This document shows, piece by piece, positions 56,334 through 64,000 of a stretch of 64,000 bases of DNA. Under the pieces are notes generated by a model. The model did no database searches and was not told the DNA's origin. It was given only the letters and a program-made list of their open reading frames with translations. Source of the stretch: Thuidium tamariscinum (lineage: Eukaryota; Streptophyta; Bryopsida; Hypnales; Thuidiaceae); NCBI GenBank assembly GCA_947034885.2, contig OX344753.2, forward strand, positions 12,524,001 to 12,588,000, given 5' to 3'. The stretch's first letter is position 1. Every line of letters starts with the position of its first letter. Both the position numbers and the translations under genes were made by a program.

Positions 56334-58448
56334 TCAGGCCGGGAGTACCATGCTGGCGGTCGGTTTACATCTTGGCAGAGGTGGCAAAGACATCTCCATA
56401 TTCTCGGGAACCTGCAACCACTGCGACACGAGTCGCATGGATGGTCGATCTTCGGGATTAGGATGACAGCACAGAAGACCCAGGTGAAGCAGATTCGTCA
56501 CCATCTTCTGGTCTTCCATTGCCGCATTAAAAGTGTATGAGTTCAAATCAACCATTTCCTCAGAAATCAACAAACCTGATGCCTCTTGCATCTCGATTCC
56601 ACCGTATGGATCTCCATCCGGAGGTGGAAATCTCCCAAGCTTTGGATCCACCAACCGAAGAATGTCACCAGTTTCGAGTGCTTGCCATAACCTGTCCACT
56701 AATGCGCCATCTCCTCGCTCAGCGTCGCTCTCGTCAAGCGGCCGCATCCCACACATCACTTCGAGCATCAGGACGCCGAAGCTGTACACGTCCGATTCCT
56801 TGGTGGCTTTCCCTGTGACTGGCATCTCCGGGGCCATGTAGCCGAAAGTTCCTGCCATCATGGTCGTCTTCTCCATCTTTTGGTGGTCAATGAGTCGGGC
56901 AAGTCCAAAATCTCCCAAGTGCGCATTCAAGTCTTCATCCAGCAAGACGTTGCTGGACTTGATGTCGCGATGCAGTACGCATTGCTTGCATTCCTCGTGC
57001 AAGTATGCTAGTGCTGCGGCGACCCCACTCAGGATGGAGTGGCGCAGTAGGGGAGGAAGAGACTCCGCCAAGTGCAAATGTAATGACCCAGCCTTTGCAT
57101 TTCGTTCAGGAAATTGGAAGAGCCACTCATCCAAGCCGCCGTTGCACATGAAGTCATACACAAGCATCAGCTCCTCCTCGTGGCACCATCCTCGCAGCTG
57201 CACCAAATTCTTGTGCCGAATCTGGCTGAGGCTGGCGGCTTCTGCTTGGAAACCCTCCTCGCCGAACTTGTTCTCATGTCGCATCCGTTTCACTGCTACC
57301 AGGGCATCGGAGGGGAGAACCCCTTTGTACACCGCTCCAAATCCACCGCTTCCAAGCAATTCACTTTTGCTGAAGTTGTTGGTCGCCTTGCTGAGCTCTT
57401 TGAACGTGAATACGCGCGGCACAAGGTTCTGGTCCACGGGATTGAACTTGGTACCTTGTTTGGTGTGAGGTGCTCTCCTCCGCCGCTTTGCAATTATTAC
57501 TATCCCTGCAACCATCAGCACTGCACCAACTCCAGCGCAGACCCCAACAATGATAAGGACCTTTCTTTCACTTGTCGCTTCAGGGAGTCTATAGGTCGCA
57601 AACTGCCAAGCTTGAATCTGGTGAACTTCTTTAAGTTCTCCGATACTTGCGCTGAAGCCAACGTACATGTATTCATCGAAGCGGTCTGTTAAGTTTAGAG
57701 AATCTACGATGATGACAGGAGTAGGCGGTTTCGAAACGCTATTACCGAAGTTGTCGTGGATCATGGTGCCAGAACTAAAATACACGGCAATCTTCTGGGA
57801 AGGACCATCATAATCGATCCACGCAGTGAAGGAGACACCGTCAATAAGTTTTTGGCAACTGACTTCCGCATCCGCACACAGAACGTACACTTTTGTCGAG
57901 TTCAAGCTGGAAACATCAACTCCGATATGGTTGTCGTTAGAGTCAATGAACTCAGTGTTTTGAAAGGTGTCGAACTCTACGGCAAAGAATTGAGGATTAG
58001 TGCTATCCGGTTTCGTGAGGCATAAATATCCACCCCCCTTCCCTTCTTCCTCCTCTCCACTGGCGGTGTTCCTACTGAATGTAAATGCAAGTCCATCTCC
58101 ATGCTGCCAGTCGGAACGGGAACCTGTGATGGAGAATGTGAAACTGGTGTTAAAAGAAGCCACTGCACGAGATGCGGCATCCTTCATCCTTACCCTGTCT
58201 TTGTAGTACAACTTCCCGCAACTGGGGTTTGAATTATTCAGCGAGTATGTCCCCGAGTTCAAAAGAAATGACTTTCCGTATTCATAGTATTGAACGTCTT
58301 TCACAATTAAGAAATCGTCTGCGGATTCGAAGCCTGAGCTGTTGGAGCTGAAACTGGTGTTTTGAGCTTCCACGAGTATGTAACAACCCTGGATGATGTA
58401 CACTGTTAGGACCAGGAGAACAGTTCTCAGGTGATCGCGATATATCAT
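56334..58448 (-). CDS. L-type lectin receptor-like kinase (LecRLK-2)
   Basis: 704 residues, intronless, paralogue of LecRLK-1 with the same layout: signal peptide 1-29, lectin domain about 30-287 (FFAVEFDT, DNHIGVD), transmembrane helix 297-320, kinase about 359-685 with Lys387, HRD Asp494, DFG Asp513 and APE intact. Kinase residues are almost unchanged while the lectin domain differs at roughly a quarter of positions. Two odd points. A 10-bp insertion puts the ancestral ATG (58458-58456) out of frame, so the start has to be the ATG at 58448. A 4-bp insertion near 56358 shifts the frame at the C-terminus, replacing the Ser-rich tail with ASMVLPA. The protein is otherwise complete and probably active. 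Confidence 0.92.
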   Translation of the reverse strand: MIYRDHLRTVLLVLTVYIIQGCYILVEAQNTSFSSNSSGFESADDFLIVKDVQYYEYGKSFLLNSGTYSLNNSNPSCGKLYYKDRVRMKDAASRAVASFNTSFTFSITGSRSDWQHGDGLAFTFSRNTASGEEEEGKGGGYLCLTKPDSTNPQFFAVEFDTFQNTEFIDSNDNHIGVDVSSLNSTKVYVLCADAEVSCQKLIDGVSFTAWIDYDGPSQKIAVYFSSGTMIHDNFGNSVSKPPTPVIIVDSLNLTDRFDEYMYVGFSASIGELKEVHQIQAWQFATYRLPEATSERKVLIIVGVCAGVGAVLMVAGIVIIAKRRRRAPHTKQGTKFNPVDQNLVPRVFTFKELSKATNNFSKSELLGSGGFGAVYKGVLPSDALVAVKRMRHENKFGEEGFQAEAASLSQIRHKNLVQLRGWCHEEELMLVYDFMCNGGLDEWLFQFPERNAKAGSLHLHLAESLPPLLRHSILSGVAAALAYLHEECKQCVLHRDIKSSNVLLDEDLNAHLGDFGLARLIDHQKMEKTTMMAGTFGYMAPEMPVTGKATKESDVYSFGVLMLEVMCGMRPLDESDAERGDGALVDRLWQALETGDILRLVDPKLGRFPPPDGDPYGGIEMQEASGLLISEEMVDLNSYTFNAAMEDQKMVTNLLHLGLLCCHPNPEDRPSMRLVSQWLQVPENMEMSLPPLPRCKPTASMVLPA

Positions 58449-58458
58449 ACAACCCCAT

Positions 58459-59677
58459 CGTCCTCGATCGATCGAATCTGATAAGTGGCGCTCGAGGAAT
58501 TTTCTTGCCTACTCGCGATTCTACAAGCTTTCTATCTCCTGGTGGAAATCAAGCTGAAGAACAAATCGTACGTGACCCACACAAATTAATTGGACCTACA
58601 CACGGTAGTGAATTAACTAAACTCTCTGGAGTCTGGATCATGTATCTGGGGCTAGCTAGCTGTATTCAATCGCTCTGGCTCAGCACAGATTGACAGAGCC
58701 TGGCTATGGATCCTCGATGCAACACAAGACAGGAATACTGCAGAAAGCAGCGCGCATCCAATGGACGTCTGGAACTCCAATGAGCCAACCAGCCAACCCG
58801 GCTGTCGGATCGGACTCAGGCACCCAGCTAGCTCTCGATCGAGTGAACTACAGGACACCGATCGATCGGGGAGAACAATGAGTTTGAAGTTTACGGTGCT
58901 CGGGGAACCATGCAGTATTCATGCGTATTCATGGCTTTATGGGATGCAATTAATTAATTAATAGCTACCAATCAACAGATCGAACCATGCATGCACACCA
59001 GCTCGATACAGTTTATCATGATACCATTAATTAATAATGCCATCGATCAAGGCTCGATCGATCTCTTCTAGCTGGAGCAAGGAATTCGAAGCTGACGACA
59101 CGTACCGACTACTACATATACGGCATGGAGGTCAATCCTGATCGCCGGAGGCTAGCTAGGCACAGAGGGAGCTCATCAGTAGTAATAATCAGCCCCCGGC
59201 CTCTCACGGAGAGAAAGAAAACCTGTCCAGATGAAAATGTTGCACTTGTAGCTACGTCCTGCATCAACTAATCTCGATCACGCATCCCTGAGTGCTCGCT
59301 CGATGTGAGAGCTAGCCTCTACGCAATCCAACTCTGTCAATCAATTAATCAGGGGACTCGGTCTGGCTGCATCCTCAATACTAATCAGTTAACCCCAGCC
59401 AACCCCGCCTTTGTAATGTTTAGGGGCCGCGAATCCGGCCAGGAAATATGTATTCGTCGGAGTACTGTACGTGGTTCAATCAGGACTGTTTTTCTAATTA
59501 AGGCTTGAGCTAGCTAGCTGTTTGCATGTGCAGACTTCTCCTTGTTAGCACAGACTGAATCGAAGCGCGCGTTCCCTTAATTGTCAATGGGAAGGCTTCC
59601 AATTCGTGGATTTCGCGCCAGCAAAGCACCAGCCCAGGACTTGCCTCGTTGAATTCGGGGAAATTGAACGAGTCAGA
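58459..59677 (-). promoter_or_regulatory. LecRLK-2 upstream region (promoter)
   Basis: Duplicate of the LecRLK-1 upstream region with the same GATCGATC/CTAGCTAG palindromes and few differences, so both genes probably keep similar control sequences. It ends exactly where the second foldback element begins. Confidence 0.5.
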
Positions 59678-59678
59678 G

Positions 59679-60358
59679 TCACTTCATTTTTGACCTTCCG
59701 TCACACTGATTGTCAAGCAATTAAGTGCCTACTTGCCTAGGCACCTTCAGTTAGTTACCACTACTGTTTAGCATTTTGCACAGCCACATGCCCTGATGTA
59801 GTGATGTCAATATGTTTTACAAAAAAATATAGGTGATACCTCATGTTTGCACTCTCTAAAAGCTTGTCACGTGGATGCTACATGGTGGCAACATTATCTT
59901 TTTATCTTTGGGCAATGTCCCCTTTTTTTAATGAAAAAATCATTATGAAAATGTGATATTAATTGTATAAAATAATTACTTAGCAATTATAATAATTATA
60001 ATAATAAATTAATTATATAAAATATAATAATTTTTTTAAGTTCAAAAAAATTAATAAGAAAAATTCTCAAATTCATTAAGAATTTATCAATTATGATCAA
60101 AATTTCTTTTGACAGCAAAGTCAATTAATGATTTCATTGGCATTAAATAGGAAAAATAAAGATTAGAAAGGTTTGTTTTATGCTAAAACCCACTATCTAT
60201 CCATGACAAAGGATATAGGATAATTGAAATATAAGACCCCACGTGGCTGTGCAAAATGTTAACCAATAGTGGTAACTAACTGAAGGTGCCATAGGCAAGT
60301 AGGCACTCCATTGCTTGACAATTAATTAGTGGCAGACGGAAGGTCAAAAATGAAGTGA
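59679..60358. mobile_element. Long-arm foldback element B, 680 bp
   Basis: Ends TCACTTCATTTTTGACCTTC and its exact inverse. The arms remain complementary for more than 100 bp with small gaps (ACTGATTGTCAAGCAATTA, CTTCAGTTAGTTACCACTA, GCACAGCCAC). The family is the same as 38006-39208, which has different outer ends. The centre is AT-rich without a gene. No target-site duplication was found. Confidence 0.7.
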
Positions 60359-60914
60359 TCGCGGGATTTTTTCCGTGGCTCAGCAAAGAGAATCCACTTG
60401 CGTGATGTAAGGAGTGCTGACCTTATGGCAGGAGTGCTGACCAGAAATTTCCTGCCTGGATTTTGTTTGCAATTTTCTGTGAGTTTCTCATATCTTCATG
60501 TCATATTCGCCCCCAGTTGTAGCCTTGTCAAGTGATCTAAAGGTTGTCCTACTTTAGTATTGCGTAAGTAATTAATCGACTGATCAACTGAGGAGAGCAT
60601 TCATTAGAGAGGCTTCGTGACACCTTGGAGTTGGCCATGATTCTCTAAATCTTGGGTATCCATGATTCCCATTTTCCTTTTCTTTGTATGAGGATTCTGG
60701 AAGTGGAAGGTTGGCGGATGTAAAAACAGAACAAGATGTAAGCGTAGACGTGCATGAATACCTTTAGAACCAAGGAAGAATAGTTCTTGTCAGTGCAGGA
60801 TCTCAGCATCAGGAAACAGAAAGGGTGCAGTTCTTTATGCCTAGAGGTTGTTATGATGATGAAAATTGATCAGAATGGAACTCGTGGATAAACAAGCAGC
60901 TAGTCGATTTCAAT
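60359..60914. other. Spacer
   Basis: Less AT-rich than most of the window. Broken frames only; it may belong to the same decayed gene as the next entry. Confidence 0.35.
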
Positions 60915-61175
60915 GATCCTGTCCCCGCCTCCACGGAGGTGGATACATTGGAGTTATCTTCAGAGGACGATGTGTAGTCCGACAGTGAGACTGTGAAGGA
61001 TCCAAGACTAGAGAAGTCGAACAGCTGGTTCCGGACATCCTCGCCTGTTAAGGAGAACATTAACTTTGCTGCTACCCTCGCTAAACTAAATCGTGAAGAT
61101 CCCAAACTGCACGAGGAAGCGTATCAGGAAATGCTCTTGAAGCCAATCAGAAAGTGCCGCAATCTAGTGAACTGA
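60915..61175 (+). pseudogene. Unrecognised broken reading frame
   Basis: Reads PVPASTEVDTLELSSEDDV, a TAG stop, then SDSETVKDPRLEKSNSWFRT and on to KPIRKCRNLVN-stop. It is charged and Ser/Glu-rich, apparently one frame interrupted by a stop, and unlike surrounding noncoding DNA in composition. Family not recognised; it could be a retrogene or retroelement remnant. Confidence 0.35.
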
Positions 61176-61920
61176 GGGAGAAACACTCAATACCACACCT
61201 CTACCTTGCAGGGCACCCTAGACTCATCCCAAACCATCCCTTAACTAGTGTTCACAAAACTGGCTAAATTTCACTCCATTGCTACTAAAAATTTTTAGTA
61301 GCTAAATCTCTATAGGAACAAATCCTTGGAAAAATTAAATTTTAGCTAAGATTATTACAACCAATAGAATTTGATAGCCAATTTTTTACTTACTCTATAT
61401 TGGAATTAGCATCTCTGTAGTTAGTTATGGGTATTAGTACCCTCCATTATCCTTTACAATTTGCAAAATCCTTTCTTTTCTAATTTTGGAAATGCCACTT
61501 TCTCTCAAGATAGCCAAAGTTGATGCTTATTTATCTTGAAGGTAGCAAATTGCACTAAATCCCCTAAACTAGGTAGCATATTACACTAAATTCTATAAAC
61601 TAGTTTTGGGATCACTGCCCTTAACTTAACTACAATGAAATCAATGTGTTTGTCAAATGTTTGACTATAATTCGTTGATCCAATTAAAGAGCACATACCA
61701 AAATCTCATAGGCTCATTGTTGATTTTAGCAACATTTAGATTTGGGGGCATCTATTGAATAGTTTAAGTGGTCTAGGGAACCAAAACTTTGAAAAATTAC
61801 AGAAATTACATACAATATTTCAATTTTTTTTTTTTTAATGTTCATGATTTTCACTCACTAATACTTGGAAAAATATTATTTTTAGGAAAAATTGCCTCAA
61901 ATTATGCTTCCACTATATGT
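61176..61920 (+). mobile_element. Dispersed MITE-like repeat, copy 3 of 3, with internal insertion
   Basis: Begins GGGAGAAACACTCAATACC and shares ACTCATCCCAAACCATCCCT with copy 1. The homology breaks at about 61243 and resumes at about 61632 (AATGAAATCAATGTGTTTG), so it carries about 390 bp of other sequence. Confidence 0.55.
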
Positions 61921-61934
61921 AGCAAGTTGCCAAT

Positions 61935-62151
61935 CACTAGTAGAAAACCCTTTTTAATGTGACGAGGCCTAATTTTTCTTGATGGATTTTGCTAGGCATC
62001 AAAAGTAACAACTTGTGTTTTTATGTCAGCATTGATGTTGTGTTGAACATTTTTGTTGACATAAAAACACGGATTGTTACTTTTGATGCCTAGCAAAATC
62101 CGTCAAGAAAAATTAGAGCCTTGTCACATTAAACGGGAGTTTCTACTAGTG
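61935..62151. mobile_element. CACTA-type hairpin MITE, 217 bp
   Basis: CACTAGTAGAAA...TTTCTACTAGTG with a 3-bp target duplication AAT on both sides (61932-61934 and 62152-62154). The whole element folds back on itself (GATGGATTTTGCTAGGCATC and GATGCCTAGCAAAATCCGTC are nearly perfect arms). A transcript would form a long hairpin of about 100 bp. Confidence 0.92.
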
Positions 62152-62790
62152 AATGGAATGAAGACATGCTTTTGCATTGTTCCCTTTACGTTCCCCTCAC
62201 ATAAACTTTGAAGTTCTCCTTCAGGGGAGCGTTCAAGTCTCCTGCAAGGACCCTTAAAAAATGGGATTTTTGTTTTTTAACTTTAAATTTAGTATATCAA
62301 TGAAGATTAGTTTTGAAAAATACATCTATAAAGGTCAAATTTGGGGAGAAATTCATGCAAGTCAAAAATGGGGATTGCAAGACCTTTTGGACCCTACTAT
62401 ATAGTATCCGGCTACTCAGCTACTCTCAATCATCTCCCTATTCTACCATTAAAAAAAAACTGAAGAATGTATTATATAATTAACAATTTTTGTGTTGCAT
62501 GAATAACATTGAATTCCTACATAATTTCAATCAAACATACCAAATTTGGGTTAAAAAAATTAATGATCTATTTTTGGTGAATTGTTCCATTAAATTTTTA
62601 TTTATTTTACATGATAATTCATTGAAAATTAGTGATGGTGAATTTTTTAATCAAATTGTGGCAATATGTAGGTAACATCCAATGAAGAAATATTGAGACC
62701 CTAACTTTTAAAATTGTTATGAAGAAATTCTAAAACATTTTGAAGATGCTTATAGAAGTAAAGATTTTTATATGGATGTTTCATATGTGT

Positions 62791-62795
62791 GTGTG

Positions 62796-62826
<31 letters not shown>

Positions 62827-62850
62827 ATATGTATGTATATATGTATATAT
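62791..62850 (+). repeat. GTGT/TATA/TATG microsatellite, left of the nested element
   Basis: TG, TA and TATG units in a row; the same kind of tract continues at 63585-63655 on the other side of the nested element. Confidence 0.9.
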
Positions 62851-63584
62851 GGGTGATTGCAAGAAAGGGCTGTCCTTTTTGGCATCACAATGGAAGTGAC
62901 ATTTGTGCCATTGGTTATAACTTTTGGGGCATTAATCCAATATACTTGAAATTTTTTATTGAAGATGGCCAACTTGATATTAAGGAAATTCCTTATTTTT
63001 CAGAAATTTCCAAAAAATATTTTCTAATTAAATTTTAATTTACCTAATTTGTCACACTTTGCAATTTAGGGGTTTTTAGTACTGTGGAGTATCCAGAATT
63101 AATGACGTAGACTTGAAATTTGTATGGTACATTTATACACTAAAGATTTATGAGTTGACCAGAAATATTTTTAAAAAACATTATTTTATGTCCTCTACAT
63201 TGATGCAAACGGGGGCCCCTTGCGCATACAATTTTGAACATCAAAAATGGTTTCAAAATAATTCTTTTGGTGAAATCTCATCATCATCAATCCTTCCCAA
63301 ATTGAAAATTTTTAGTTTTTTTTTAAATTTCTTTTCCTATTTTTTACAAATTAAAATGTGAAAGTACTAATTTTCATGAGATTTTGCACTTTTCTAGTTC
63401 TCCTAGTTAGAGAATTTTCCTGAACTTTTCCTTCTTAGGGTACCTTCTTCTTAAAGGTATATTCATGAAAATTATTTTTCACATTTTAAAAAAATTGTTT
63501 TTCTAATTAAATAGTACTCCTGAAAAAATTATGAGTACTATTCAAAACGAGACAAAAAATGGGAGGCCTTTCTTGCAATCACCC
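62851..63584 (+). mobile_element. GGGTSATTGCAAGAA-family element inserted in a microsatellite
   Basis: Ends GGGTGATTGCAAGAAAGG and CCTTTCTTGCAATCACCC form a perfect 18-bp inverted repeat. ATAT lies on both sides, but in this repeat the target duplication cannot be proven. The interior resembles 32366-33329 (GTTTTTAGTACTGTGGA, TCTCCTAGTTAGAGAATTTT). Confidence 0.8.
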
Positions 63585-63655
63585 ATATGTATGTATATAT
63601 GTATATATGTATATATGTATATATGTATATATGTATATATGTATATATGTATATA
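63585..63655 (+). repeat. ATGT/ATAT microsatellite, right of the nested element
   Basis: About 17 tetranucleotide units, the continuation of the tract that ends at 62850. Confidence 0.9.
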
Positions 63656-64000
63656 CAATCAAATTGAAAGAAGTCATAACCAATGGTTTTCATTCAATTA
63701 TCATGTAAAACTATGAATTTTAAATGAAATAATTCACCTTATATGGAAATTTATTTTTTTGAAATCCAAATTTAGTATATTTGATTGGAATTGTATAAGA
63801 ATTGAATATTTATAATGCAAGAGAAAAAATTGCATTTGTATTCTATATTATACAAAACTTTTTTAAATGGTTGAATAGGGGACCAAGATGATTGAGAGTT
63901 GCTAGGTATCGTATATTGGGGTTTAATTCATTTGGTGCCATTCAAAGAATTTTGCATAATATAGATTAGAGTTTTTATTTTTTGACTTGTATAATTAACA

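Larger units (their letters stand above)
51237..59677. repeat. Segmental duplication, copy B
   Basis: Same order and orientation as 27801-37824 but 1.6 kb shorter after loss or gain of transposons. Copy B alone holds 52658-53043, the CTAC microsatellite and 54251-54967. The left edge is a clean break into an LRR-receptor gene. Confidence 0.9.
62401..63913. mobile_element. TIR element with a TA core, copy 3 of 3
   Basis: Ends TAGTATCC...CTCTCAATCATC...CCCTATTCTACCATT and inverse; paralogue of 28770-29509. The TA core has grown into TATG/TATA microsatellites on both sides of the nested element 62851-63584. Confidence 0.55.

Overview
This is nuclear DNA from a land plant. The evidence is a spliced plant-specific HD2-type histone deacetylase gene, two intronless L-type lectin receptor kinases, a spliced REF/SRPP (lipid-droplet/small rubber particle) gene, remnants of LRR receptor-like proteins, and AT-rich spacers full of small inverted-repeat transposons. 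A large piggyBac element with an almost intact transposase is unusual for flowering plants. Together with the short introns it makes me lean towards a seed-free plant (moss, liverwort, lycophyte or fern), but the species cannot be settled from this window.

Layout. 1-4.7 kb: REF/SRPP-like gene on the minus strand with a repeat-bearing 5' region. 4.7-12 kb: AT-rich spacer with small repeats. 12-19.3 kb: a TTAA-flanked piggyBac transposon (11982-19254) coding for a DDE transposase split by one in-frame TGA, with a MITE nested in it. 19.3-23.8 kb: spacer with a TTAA-flanked MITE. 23.9-28.3 kb: HD2 gene on the plus strand; its last two introns carry box C/D snoRNA-like units whose guides match a conserved large-subunit rRNA stretch. 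27.8-37.8 kb (segment A) and 51.2-59.7 kb (segment B) are diverged copies of one block: HD2 3' end, spacer, lectin receptor kinase on the minus strand, and its promoter. Several transposons occupy only one of the two copies, so the other copy shows the empty site. 38-51 kb: a long-arm foldback element, a third orphan copy of the kinase promoter, a non-autonomous CACTA element, an apparently identical tandem duplication of 2,827 bp joined by a 42-bp templated junction, and LRR-receptor pseudogenes. 59.7-64 kb: a second foldback, an unrecognised broken reading frame, and nested MITEs.

Functional links. HD2 proteins are nucleolar and act in rRNA gene silencing. Here the gene also appears to host snoRNAs directed at rRNA, and its promoter has site II and telo-box motifs typical of plant ribosome-biogenesis genes. 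The lectin receptor kinases and LRR-receptor fragments look like a local, fast-evolving immune-receptor region shaped by segmental duplication and transposons. All splice sites, snoRNA boxes and element ends were read by eye. Percent identities are rough counts and no database search was made.
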